The notes beneath the pieces were generated by a model. It was not told the origin of the DNA and ran no database searches. It saw only the letters and a program-made list of their open reading frames with translations. From contig CAJWVZ010000012.1 in assembly GCA_913048385.1 (NCBI GenBank), positions 20,609 through 84,608 on the forward strand: a DNA stretch of 64,000 bases, read 5' to 3'. The DNA is from an uncultured Gammaproteobacteria bacterium. GTDB lineage: Bacteria > Pseudomonadota > Gammaproteobacteria > Pseudomonadales > Pseudohongiellaceae. Shown here piece by piece: positions 1 through 9,449 of the stretch (its first letter is position 1; every line of letters starts with the position of its first letter). A program made the position numbers and the translations under genes.

Positions 1-1
1 G

Positions 2-511
2 TTTGGTTTTGATCAAGTAGTTCAGAATATACAGAAACGAGTTGTTGATCTGAGATCGGGTGGTACTATAATTGTTGAAATAACTGAGGCGCTAGTGAGT
101 ATTGACGTGAACTCAGCGGGTGTTGAGCAAAAAGTTTTGCCGTCTGTCGCAAACTTAAAAATAAATCTTGAGGCTGCACGAGAAATAGCTTTTCAACTGC
201 GTTTGCGAAACCTTGGGGGGATCATCGTTATCGATTTTATTAATATGAATTCAAACTCAGATAAAGAAAAGTTAAGAACTAGTTTTATTCATTGGCTTGA
301 AGATGATCCTGCTAAAACGGCGGTCTATGATATTTCTGCTCTCGGGCTTCTAGAAATGTCTCGGCAGCGCTCTACGAAAAGTCTTTTTGAAACGGTTCAA
401 GAGCGCTGCGATGTATGTGATGGGTTTGGGTTAAGGCGATCAGCGGTCGAAATCGGTGATAGTATTCCTCTCAAAATTCCTGCCGACGGCGCTTCAATTA
501 ATGATCAATAG
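2..511 (+). CDS. rng: Ribonuclease G/E family protein, C-terminal part (5' truncated by window edge)
   Basis: Frame is open from base 2: ...GGTIIVEITEALVSIDVNSAG...LEAAREIAFQLRLRNLGGIIVIDFINM...CDVCDGFG, typical RNase E/G catalytic region and CxxC; followed by yhdP as in many gammaproteobacteria. Confidence 0.92.
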   Translation, partial: FGFDQVVQNIQKRVVDLRSGGTIIVEITEALVSIDVNSAGVEQKVLPSVANLKINLEAAREIAFQLRLRNLGGIIVIDFINMNSNSDKEKLRTSFIHWLEDDPAKTAVYDISALGLLEMSRQRSTKSLFETVQERCDVCDGFGLRRSAVEIGDSIPLKIPADGASINDQ

Positions 512-653
512 GTAGTGCCACAGATTAGCGCAAATAGAGCTAAAAAATTGTTTTTACAAGTATTCATGAAGGATTTTATTTGCCTGACGCGAAGATTCAA
601 GATTTGTGCTATTTTCAAAAAATCGCTTTTATAAGAGCTATGGAGCTTTTTAA

Positions 654-3600
654 ATGAATCCTTATAGCCGCACAAGTGCAGTGAAAGTCGCGCGGTGGTG
701 TGGAGCGGCTTGTCTACTCCTCTTCGTTGGGTTTTTGGGGGGCTATTTTTATATTCTTTCGATGATTCAAGACATTAAAAACGTTGAGGATAAGCTCACC
801 GAAATAAGTGGATTGAATGTGAGTCTTCGTAGTCCAAGTCTGAGTTATCAAGATTTTAATCCGACTTTTTTCTTTCCAAATGTTGATATAACGATCGCAA
901 ATCACAGCGTTGTTCCAGAGGCTTGGGCTTCTGCCGAGAGTCTGTTGTCTCTTCAGAATGTTCGGTTACAGTTTAAGCTATTTGAAAGCTTAATTAGTCT
1001 GCGTCCTATTATTAACACCCTTTCAGTAGAAAATTTGGCGTTGGCCGTACATGAAGGTCTTCAGGATGGATGGCAGGTCAAGTGGAAAGATTTCTTTGGG
1101 AACGAAAATCTGGAAGCCGCGTATTTTCTAGACACTTTGTTAAAAGTTTCGGATCTACAAATCAAAGATGCAGACGTAAAGTTTGAACGGTTTGATAAAC
1201 GCTCGGTGATGCTTCCAAACGTTAGTATTGTTATCCAAAACTCAGATGATGAGGGCTTAATGCATCTTGACGCTGAATCCCCAGCATTTGATCAGCCTAT
1301 TATATTGTCTTATGAGAACCGAGGGTATGCGGAGAAAGGTTTCTCTGGTGAGTTTCATGCTAGGTTTCCAGAGGGCGATTATACTAATTTCTTTAACATG
1401 ATCTCGTTAAGAGATTCTTCGTTTGACGAAATAAGCATAAATGAATTTGTCGGCGGCGCTGAATTGTGGTTAGGGCTGTGCAACGGCCATGTTTCAGATG
1501 GGATGCTTGATTATGAACTTTCAAAAGTGGTAATCGACAATGATCAAGTTAGTGAGCTTGAAAATTTAACGGCCTTGGTTTTGTTTGATAGAAATTCCTC
1601 GAATGGCACGGCAGCCAATTGGAGGGTTTTGTTTCGAGATTTTTCAATGCAGTGGGAGGAAACAATTTGGCCAGAAACAAACTTGTGGTTTTCTTATCAA
1701 GAGGAAGCCTCTGAGGCTAATTCACGGATTGATATAAGCGCAGACTCTATCGATATTGAACGCCTAATGGAATTTACTAACCGAAACTTTTCGTTCGACC
1801 CTGTCGTTCAGGAACAAGCAATTAATTTAGCCCCAAGGGGAATTTTGAGAAACTTTACTGCTCAAATAACTGACATTAGGGAGGACGATGTTCCCTCAAG
1901 TAACGCATTTATTTTGAGAATAAAAACTAACCTCGACGGTGTTTCTATCGGTTCTGCTGGCGCCATTCCTGAAGTGGGAGGGGTCACTGGTTTCTTGAGT
2001 TTAGATTATGAACCGAAACAGCAAAAATTTTTGGGCGTCGCTAGTATCGAGTCTCAGAATTTCAGCCTAGGCCTTCCAAATACCTTTAGCGAATTATGGA
2101 ATTATGAATATGTAAACGGAGAAGTAGGCTTCACTGTCGATTTTTCTGACACAACTTCGATCAATATTTTAAGTAACATTGTTCATCTTCGATCCACTAA
2201 TACTGCCGGGAAGCTAAAGTTCCGATCTCGCATTATTCCAAACAGGGAGCCTAATCCAGTTAACGACCTTGAGCTGGTGGTTGGAGTTGATTTGATGGAT
2301 GTAGAGGATCGTTTTCTTTATCTCCCAAACGGGCCGAGGATATCAGAGAATTTGAGAAGATCGATGGAATGGGTGGGTACTGCCCTCGAGGAAGGGGTTC
2401 TTGCTGACAGTGGCATTCTCTATCGTGGCTCAACGGTCAAAGATATCGACCCAGGATTGAAAACTTTTCAGGGTTTTTATCGAATTTCTGATGGTGTTGT
2501 GAGATACGATAACGATTGGCCCTCAGTCACAAACGTCAATGGATTTGTTATAACGGCTGACGATCAAACTGATATAAAAATTGACACGGGAAAAACAAGC
2601 GGCCTTTTGCTCAGCGATACGGTTGGGACCATAAGAAAAATTGCAAACAGCACAGAGATTCAGCAAGGGGCTGGTTTGCTTAGAATCGAAGGTGTCGCTA
2701 ATGGGGAGACCCAGTCCGGTCTGAAATTTATTTCTACATCACCAATGGATTTTGGGTTTAAAAATGCCATAGTTGACTGGAGTGCCGACGGGCAATTTAA
2801 ATCTAGCATTGTGGTGGAAAGACCGCTAGGAAGCTCTGAATCAAACGTTGATGTTAGAGCGGAAGTAAGTATTTCAGATAATTCCCTACAGTCAACTAAC
2901 TTCCCGTTGCAATTCGATAGCCTTTTCGGCGATGTGATATTTGATACCAGATATGGAGTCGAAAAAACTGAGTTAAGTGGTCTTATTTTTGAAGAGGCTA
3001 TTACGTTCACACTCGACTCTGATCGACGTGTCGATAATGTTTTGTCAAATATTACCGTAAGTGCCAGCGGGGTCATGCCCTCGTTTAAGCTCAAGAGAAT
3101 GCTAGGGCCAACGAGTTTTCTTGGGAGTCTCTTAACAGCTACAGAGGGCGACTTCAAATTCGATGCAGTACTTTCCTTACCTCAAAACAACATCGGTCGA
3201 GAGCCTACCTTAGAGTTAACTTCTTTTTTGAGAGGGGTCTCGCTGAATCTGCCTCCTCCATTTGGTAAATCTAAAGTGGATACTTTGATGACTAATATCA
3301 ATTTTTTATTCGGCTCCACGCAACAAGCGGTGTCGGGTAAAATCGGTAATGGCGTAACATTCGACTTAAATTTAGCAGAGGGGCGCTTTAGGAATGGCGT
3401 CATAGGCGTTGGAGATACTCCTGAACGTTTATTGTCTGGCTTAAAAAACAGCACTGATGGTCTCGCGATTGTGGGACAGTTAGACAGGCTTAGCGTCGAG
3501 GCATGGCAACAGTTTTTCGACGATTTTTCAACAGACGCACTTAATTCGGAACAAAAAATCGAAGATTCTATGGCTTCCTTAGCCCAAAAATTTAGCTTTG

Positions 3601-4769
3601 TGGATTTAAGTGTAAATGACTTGAATGTTTATGGTGAAAAATTCTCAAATGTTAATCTACATATTGAAGGTGATCTGTATGAAAGGGCTTGGTTGATAGG
3701 ACTCGATAGTCTGGACCTGACAGGGAACGTAGCCATACCGTTTGACTCGAATGAATATCTCGCGATTGATTTAGGGCGCATTGGTTTTCAAAAAGAGACT
3801 AATCTGAGTGATCGTATGTTCCCGGACTCTGATATTTTGACCGATCGAAGCGATGATCGTTTGGCACTCATTGATCCGCGCAATTTGCCAAAATTAAAAT
3901 TTTCGACTCGCGAATTGTTCGTCGGAGATAAGTCATTCGGTAATTGGAAATTTACGATTAATCCAACAGAGGCTGGGGCAATTTTCACAGACTTAGTTTT
4001 TAATTTTCGAGGTCTCTCGCTAGGTGAAGAGGTGATACCTGACATTCCACCACCTCGGTTTGATTGGAGTTTTGATGAGCGGGGCCACGAGAGTCACCTG
4101 TTTGGAACACTCAGGGTTGATGATATTGCTGAGGTTCTAGTTGAGAATGGGTTTGCGCCATCGCTTGAGAGCAGCAATGGTGAGTTTGTGACTGACATTC
4201 GTTGGCCAGGCTCACCCTTGTATTTTAGTGGCGATTACTTGAGCGGCAGCATTAAAACAAAAATAGAAGATGGACGTTTTTTGCAGGGAGGAGGTGCTTC
4301 GGGCGCTCTAAAATTGATATCAATTTTAAATTTTGATGATTTTATGCGGCGATTGCGCTTCAACGATGATTTATTGCGTAGGGGTCTGGCTTACGAATCC
4401 ATTGAGGGAGATTTTGTTTTTGAGCAAGGAATTGTGGATATCCAGGAGCGATTAGTCATTTCTGGACCCTCGAGTTTGTATCAGATTGCTGGAGAGGTTG
4501 ACTTAAAAAATGAAACTATCGATGGAGAGATGTATCTCACTTTGCCTGTAAGCGAGAATATACCCTGGTTAGGGCTTCTGACATCAAATATACCACTGGC
4601 TGTGGGTGCGTATTTGTTCGATAGAATTTTCGGTGATGAAGTAAGTAGTCTTACAAGTGCAATATATACTCTGAACGGTAACTGGGAGGGGTTAGAGCCA
4701 CAGTTTAAACAAGCTTTTGGGTCAGTAGACGATTTAGATTTTAATGGCTCAGGTGCTGCGGTTGAGTGA
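654..4769 (+). CDS. yhdP: YhdP family AsmA-like envelope protein (1371 aa)
   Basis: Very long ORF, N-terminal TM helix, AsmA/DUF3971-like C-terminus (GDFVFEQGIVDIQERLVISGPSSLYQIAGEVDLKNETIDGEMYLTLPVSENIPWLG); directly downstream of rng. Confidence 0.9.
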   Translation: MNPYSRTSAVKVARWCGAACLLLFVGFLGGYFYILSMIQDIKNVEDKLTEISGLNVSLRSPSLSYQDFNPTFFFPNVDITIANHSVVPEAWASAESLLSLQNVRLQFKLFESLISLRPIINTLSVENLALAVHEGLQDGWQVKWKDFFGNENLEAAYFLDTLLKVSDLQIKDADVKFERFDKRSVMLPNVSIVIQNSDDEGLMHLDAESPAFDQPIILSYENRGYAEKGFSGEFHARFPEGDYTNFFNMISLRDSSFDEISINEFVGGAELWLGLCNGHVSDGMLDYELSKVVIDNDQVSELENLTALVLFDRNSSNGTAANWRVLFRDFSMQWEETIWPETNLWFSYQEEASEANSRIDISADSIDIERLMEFTNRNFSFDPVVQEQAINLAPRGILRNFTAQITDIREDDVPSSNAFILRIKTNLDGVSIGSAGAIPEVGGVTGFLSLDYEPKQQKFLGVASIESQNFSLGLPNTFSELWNYEYVNGEVGFTVDFSDTTSINILSNIVHLRSTNTAGKLKFRSRIIPNREPNPVNDLELVVGVDLMDVEDRFLYLPNGPRISENLRRSMEWVGTALEEGVLADSGILYRGSTVKDIDPGLKTFQGFYRISDGVVRYDNDWPSVTNVNGFVITADDQTDIKIDTGKTSGLLLSDTVGTIRKIANSTEIQQGAGLLRIEGVANGETQSGLKFISTSPMDFGFKNAIVDWSADGQFKSSIVVERPLGSSESNVDVRAEVSISDNSLQSTNFPLQFDSLFGDVIFDTRYGVEKTELSGLIFEEAITFTLDSDRRVDNVLSNITVSASGVMPSFKLKRMLGPTSFLGSLLTATEGDFKFDAVLSLPQNNIGREPTLELTSFLRGVSLNLPPPFGKSKVDTLMTNINFLFGSTQQAVSGKIGNGVTFDLNLAEGRFRNGVIGVGDTPERLLSGLKNSTDGLAIVGQLDRLSVEAWQQFFDDFSTDALNSEQKIEDSMASLAQKFSFVDLSVNDLNVYGEKFSNVNLHIEGDLYERAWLIGLDSLDLTGNVAIPFDSNEYLAIDLGRIGFQKETNLSDRMFPDSDILTDRSDDRLALIDPRNLPKLKFSTRELFVGDKSFGNWKFTINPTEAGAIFTDLVFNFRGLSLGEEVIPDIPPPRFDWSFDERGHESHLFGTLRVDDIAEVLVENGFAPSLESSNGEFVTDIRWPGSPLYFSGDYLSGSIKTKIEDGRFLQGGGASGALKLISILNFDDFMRRLRFNDDLLRRGLAYESIEGDFVFEQGIVDIQERLVISGPSSLYQIAGEVDLKNETIDGEMYLTLPVSENIPWLGLLTSNIPLAVGAYLFDRIFGDEVSSLTSAIYTLNGNWEGLEPQFKQAFGSVDDLDFNGSGAAVE

Positions 4770-4854
4770 TCTTGTATTGCGCGTGTTTTGAGTCAGGTGT
4801 ATCGGTTATTTGTGATAGGATTTGTTTCGATGGGTTTATCATAGGGAAAATTCG

Positions 4855-6237
4855 GTGAAATTCTTAAAACTAAACGTGTTACTAGTGTTTGTCTTCAATA
4901 CTATTCTTATCACAGGTTTAAATTCTCAGACAATTGAAGACGAAGCGGTGCAATGGCTTCAAGATTTTATTCGTGTTGATACGTTCAACCCGCCCGGGAA
5001 TGAGATAAGAGCTGTGGAGTTTTATGCTGAGATATTCGATAAAGAAGGTATTGAATACCAATGGGCCGAAAGTGCTCCAGGAAGAGGTAATATTTGGGCA
5101 AGAATCGAGGGTGGAGATGAGCCCGGTCTGATGCTTTTGCAGCATACGGATGTCGTTCCGGCTGATCCGGAGTTCTGGACTGTTGATCCTCTCTCGGGTG
5201 ATATAAAAGACGGGTATATTCTTGGTCGCGGTGCTCGTGACATGAAGGGTACTGGAGTTGCGCAATTAGCATCATTTTTAAGCTTGCATCGATCAGGACA
5301 AATTCCGAATCGAGATTTGGTTTTTTTGGCTACTGCTGATGAGGAAGCAGGAGGGTTTTACGGCGCTGGATGGATGATCGAAAATCATCCTGAAGTTTTT
5401 GAGGGAGTAGGTCTTCTAATCAACGAGGGTGGGTCTGGTAGCATCTCTGGCAATGCTATCAAGTTTGGAGTTGAAATAACTCAAAAAGTTCCTGTGTGGC
5501 TTCGGATTACCTCTACCGATACGCCGGGGCATGGCTCTTCACCGAGAGTCACCACCTCTGTCAATAGCCTCTTAGAGGCCTTAAGTTTAATTAAGAATAA
5601 CCCGTTTCCTCCAAGGATCATTCCGTCAGTAGATACATACTTTAAAGGTCTTGCGGACGCGATGGGGAGTGATGATTGGGCGGAAGCGTATTCAAATATG
5701 TCTGAAGCTATAAAAGATCCACAATTCTTGCCTGAGCTGCAACGATTTCGATCCGGGCATCATGCTTTGACGAGAGACACTTGCTCGATTACGCGGCTGA
5801 GCGGCTCGAGTAAAATAAATACTATACCGCCAGAGGCATGGGCTGAGCTTGACTGTAGGATGTTGCCGGACCGGCCATCTTCCGATTTCATAAAGGAAGT
5901 TGAAAATCTGATATCCGGGACGGGCGTCGATTTAGAGGTCATTATGGCATTCACTCCGGCTATATCGGATACCAATTCAAAACTGTTTGAATCAATAACA
6001 AATGTTACGGGGGAGCTTTATCCAAATTCGAAAGTTTTGTCTGCAGTAAGCACTGGTTTTACAGATAGCCATTTCACGCGCGACCTTGGTATTGTCAGCT
6101 ATGGATTTGACCCCATTATAACGCAAAGCGGAGAGCCCACCGGAGTGCATGGGAATGATGAGCGTATTCCGGTGGAGGCCTTTCGTAATGGGGTCGCCGA
6201 CTTGTGGTCCATCGTAAGAAATCTTATTTTTGACTGA
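4855..6237 (+). CDS. M20 family metallopeptidase with signal peptide
   Basis: LLQHTDVVPADPEFWTVDPLSG...GRGARDMKGTG...ATADEEAGGFYGAGWM; likely GTG start at 4855 gives a signal peptide, rather than the 4822 ORF start. Confidence 0.9.
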   Translation: MKFLKLNVLLVFVFNTILITGLNSQTIEDEAVQWLQDFIRVDTFNPPGNEIRAVEFYAEIFDKEGIEYQWAESAPGRGNIWARIEGGDEPGLMLLQHTDVVPADPEFWTVDPLSGDIKDGYILGRGARDMKGTGVAQLASFLSLHRSGQIPNRDLVFLATADEEAGGFYGAGWMIENHPEVFEGVGLLINEGGSGSISGNAIKFGVEITQKVPVWLRITSTDTPGHGSSPRVTTSVNSLLEALSLIKNNPFPPRIIPSVDTYFKGLADAMGSDDWAEAYSNMSEAIKDPQFLPELQRFRSGHHALTRDTCSITRLSGSSKINTIPPEAWAELDCRMLPDRPSSDFIKEVENLISGTGVDLEVIMAFTPAISDTNSKLFESITNVTGELYPNSKVLSAVSTGFTDSHFTRDLGIVSYGFDPIITQSGEPTGVHGNDERIPVEAFRNGVADLWSIVRNLIFD

Positions 6238-6246
6238 AAACATGGT

Positions 6247-7221
6247 TTGATAATGGAAACCATTCCGCAAAAAAATTCACGATCTGATGATAAAATTGTT
6301 GCTGCTGTGATCCAGATGGTCAGCGGTTCAGATCTAGAAGAAAACCTTAAGAGTGCTGAGGATTTAATAACTGAAGCAGTCAGTGAGGGCGCTACACTGG
6401 TCTTGCTTCCTGAAGTGTTTGCCGTTCTCGAGTCTGGAGAAATTGGTCGAAAAAAAATGCTGTTATGCGCTGAAGACTATTGCGATGACGGTGACGAGCC
6501 AATCACTTTTTTACAACAGTTTTTGTCTGATCAGGCGTTGCGGCACTCCATAACACTCGTCGGCGGTACGATACCACTGAAGTCTCGCCCTCTTGTTAAT
6601 TCTTACGAGTTTCTTGGCAGTAAAAAACCAATTGTTGAGTTGATAAGAACATCTACGATTGAGAATAGGCCATATCTTTCAGACGGGCGTGTTCGGGCGT
6701 CTTGTTTGGTTTACTCCCCAGACGGAAGCTGCATAGCAAGGTACGATAAAGTACATTTATTTGATGTGCGAGTGAGGGATAAGCAAACTGAATATTCAGA
6801 ATCGCTTAGTTATGAGGCGGGAGACTCGTTAGTCTGTGCAGATACAAACGCGGGTCTTATAGGCCTTAGTATTTGCTACGACATAAGATTTCCTGAGTTA
6901 TATAGGCGCTTGTTTGTAATGGGAGCGAAGATCTTGACGATTCCGTCAGCTTTTACGAAAGTAACTGGAGAAGCGCATTGGCTAACTTTGTTGCGAGCTC
7001 GGGCTATAGAAAACCAATGCTTTGTCCTCGCGGCTGCTCAGGGGGGGACTCACTCTGGTTTAAGGGAAACCTTTGGTAGGTCTGCTATAGTCGATCCATG
7101 GGGTGAGGTTTTGACTTGCTTGGAGACAGGTCCCGGGTGTGCTGTTGCCATGCTAGATTTCCCTCGTTTAGAAGAGGTGCGCGCCAGTATGCCAATATAC
7201 AACCATATGGTTTTGAATTAG
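6247..7221 (+). CDS. Carbon-nitrogen hydrolase (nitrilase superfamily, Nit1-like)
   Basis: Catalytic Glu (LLPEVFAV), Lys (ARYDKVHLFDV), Cys (GLSICYDIRFPELYR) motifs. Confidence 0.92.
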   Translation: MIMETIPQKNSRSDDKIVAAVIQMVSGSDLEENLKSAEDLITEAVSEGATLVLLPEVFAVLESGEIGRKKMLLCAEDYCDDGDEPITFLQQFLSDQALRHSITLVGGTIPLKSRPLVNSYEFLGSKKPIVELIRTSTIENRPYLSDGRVRASCLVYSPDGSCIARYDKVHLFDVRVRDKQTEYSESLSYEAGDSLVCADTNAGLIGLSICYDIRFPELYRRLFVMGAKILTIPSAFTKVTGEAHWLTLLRARAIENQCFVLAAAQGGTHSGLRETFGRSAIVDPWGEVLTCLETGPGCAVAMLDFPRLEEVRASMPIYNHMVLN

Positions 7222-7272
7222 TTTGGATTTTTATTTTAAAACCACAGAACTTTGCCGTAGGCGATAATCTTT

Positions 7273-8022
7273 ATGTTTAATATTGAGTTTAAAGTGAACA
7301 AAGTATTCGTCACCAATCTTTTGGCGTCCTCTTTGGTGTTTATCGGCTTTTTGCTGGAGGGAGACATAAAATCTGTTGTTCTTGACGCTGGGTTTTTTGC
7401 TTTATCCGGCAGCATAACGAATTGGTTGGCGATTTATATGCTTTTTGATCGAGTCCCTGGTTTCTACGGGTCTGGAGTAATACCTTTGAGATTTGAAGAA
7501 TTCAAGATTGGAATAAGACATTTGATCATGGCCGAATTTTTTGATCGTTCTGATTTGGGAATTTTTTTTAGCCAGGAAGGGTCAGTTCAGCGGGATTTAG
7601 GTGACAAACTATCGAATATTGCCGATGGCCTTAAATTGGAGGAAGCATTTAACAGCTTGCTAGATGTCATCATGAACTCGTCATTTGGTTCAATGTTGGG
7701 AATGCTTGGTGGAAGGGATGCCTTGATTCCTTTGCGAGAGCCTTTTATGGAACGAATGAAAGGATTCTTAAATAAAGAACTCAGCGATCCGGAATTTCAG
7801 CAAGGTATAAAAGAATCAATTAAATCCAGTTTTAATGACTCGTCAGTGCGAGAAAAACTTGCCGCTCTAATTGACGCAAGACTCAATGAAATGACTCCGG
7901 AAATGGTAAAAAATATAATCCAGAGCATGATTCGCAAGCATCTGGGATGGCTCGTTGTTTGGGGCGCGGTGTTCGGCGGTTTGATTGGAGTCACCCTTTC
8001 ACTGTTGCAATTACTTGCTTAG
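7273..8022 (+). CDS. DUF445 family membrane protein
   Basis: FFALSGSITNWLAIYMLFDRVPGFYGSGVIPLRFEEFKIGIRHLI typical of DUF445; terminal TM helices. Confidence 0.8.
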   Translation: MFNIEFKVNKVFVTNLLASSLVFIGFLLEGDIKSVVLDAGFFALSGSITNWLAIYMLFDRVPGFYGSGVIPLRFEEFKIGIRHLIMAEFFDRSDLGIFFSQEGSVQRDLGDKLSNIADGLKLEEAFNSLLDVIMNSSFGSMLGMLGGRDALIPLREPFMERMKGFLNKELSDPEFQQGIKESIKSSFNDSSVREKLAALIDARLNEMTPEMVKNIIQSMIRKHLGWLVVWGAVFGGLIGVTLSLLQLLA

Positions 8023-8251
8023 ATTAAAACTTTTTTGTATTATCTCGATCCTAAAGATTCGCCAGCGTGAAATGTTTTGAGAGGCGTTTTTACTGATAGT
8101 TTTGTTGCATTTAAAGCTGTCTGTCGAACTTTTTTTCGTATCTTTCTTTACAAAAGAGTATTCCAGAATAACTTGGTTCTGACTAAGTGAATCAATTAGG
8201 TTTTTATGAAATCTTTGAAGTTCTTCAAAATTTATTAATTAGAGAAAAATT

Positions 8252-8839
8252 ATGGCCCGACCAGTCGAATTTAACGAGCATAAAGTACTCACAAGTGCGA
8301 TGGAGCAATTTTGGAGAGATGGATTCGAGGCTAGCTCAGTCCAAAAGTTGCTTGATTGCACCGGTATAAATCGTGGCACTTTATATAATTCTTTCGGGGA
8401 TAAAGAAACTTTTTTTAAGTCTTGCGTTGATCATTACAATAAATTAGTCGGGACTCAAATTGAGGCTTCCCTCAAGAATCTGAACTTGAAGGATTGGGAT
8501 GCGATAGCAAAATTTTTCGAAATTTCTTTTGTTGAAGTTTCTAACAAACATCGTGGCATGGGATGTTTGCTCGTTAATACATTCTGTGAAAGCATTAATT
8601 ATGATAAGGAGATGAGGAAAATAGCTAGGTCTTCGTTTGCTGCAATACGTAAACCGCTGCTGGAACGCTTAAGCGGAGCAAAAAAAGCGAAGAAACTGAC
8701 GAAAGGAGTCACAGCGGAGTTTGCAGCTGATGTTTTGATGAACTCTTTGCACGGTCTTCGTGTCAATTCTCGCGATGGAAAAAGCTCTAAGCAATTGATT
8801 GAGATAGCAAAATTTTCTATATCAAGCCTTCAGCGTTAG
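8252..8839 (+). CDS. TetR/AcrR family transcriptional regulator
   Basis: ARPVEFNEHKVLTSAMEQFWRDGFEASSVQKLLDCTGINRGTLYNSFGDKETFF: TetR HTH. Confidence 0.93.
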   Translation: MARPVEFNEHKVLTSAMEQFWRDGFEASSVQKLLDCTGINRGTLYNSFGDKETFFKSCVDHYNKLVGTQIEASLKNLNLKDWDAIAKFFEISFVEVSNKHRGMGCLLVNTFCESINYDKEMRKIARSSFAAIRKPLLERLSGAKKAKKLTKGVTAEFAADVLMNSLHGLRVNSRDGKSSKQLIEIAKFSISSLQR

Positions 8840-8842
8840 TTT

Positions 8843-8870
8843 TTGCATCTTTAGCTTAGGTTGTTATACT
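8843..8870 (+). promoter_or_regulatory. Putative sigma70 promoter for exbD-like gene
   Basis: TTGCAT (8843-8848), 16-bp spacer, TATACT (8865-8870), upstream of start at 8896/8908. Confidence 0.4.
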
Positions 8871-8907
8871 TTATCTGGTTAAATAAAATTAATGTTTGGA
8901 ATTAGTT

Positions 8908-9330
8908 ATGAAGAAGATTGCCGGAAAGCGAAAGGCTGACGATACAGCGATCGACCTAACGCCAATGCTAGATGTGGTGTTTATACTCTTGATTTTTTTC
9001 GTTGTGACTGCGACTTTTTTGTCTGAAACTACAATCAACGCGGCAAGTAGTGAGAACAACGAGAATGACGAGCCACCACCAGATACAGATAAAAAGAATA
9101 TTCTTTTTGAAATCGGCCCTAACGATGAAATTATATTGAATGGCAATCCACGACCGATCATTCAAACTCAAATTCGTTCCAATATTGACCAGCTGAAGGC
9201 GGAAAACCCCTCAGCTTCGGTAATAATCCAGCCCAACAACTCCTCAAGCGTTGCGATTATGGTTTCCATTATGGACGCGGCCCGGCAGGCTGGTATGACG
9301 GCAATCTCCATTGTAGAACCGAGAAGTTAA
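8908..9330 (+). CDS. ExbD/TolR family biopolymer transport protein
   Basis: DDTAIDLTPMLDVVFILLIFFVVTATFLSE signature of ExbD/TolR. Confidence 0.9.
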   Translation: MKKIAGKRKADDTAIDLTPMLDVVFILLIFFVVTATFLSETTINAASSENNENDEPPPDTDKKNILFEIGPNDEIILNGNPRPIIQTQIRSNIDQLKAENPSASVIIQPNNSSSVAIMVSIMDAARQAGMTAISIVEPRS

Positions 9331-9362
9331 CGGTCTTTTTGAAACAAACGCTATGGCTCTCG

Positions 9363-9389
9363 AACGCATCACTCACGTGGTGCGTTTTT
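9363..9389 (+). terminator. Rho-independent terminator downstream of exbD-like gene
   Basis: AACGCATCAC-TCAC-GTGGTGCGTT: 10-bp stem (one G-U), followed by T-run. Confidence 0.85.
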
Positions 9390-9449
9390 CGTTGCGGTAT
9401 AACATTTCTTTGTTTTGTTTAGATCTAATGTCAACAGGGGTCTTGTGTT

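Noticed and set aside
2660-3157. 165-aa antisense ORF inside yhdP
   Set aside because: Overlaps a confident long CDS on the other strand with no domain evidence.
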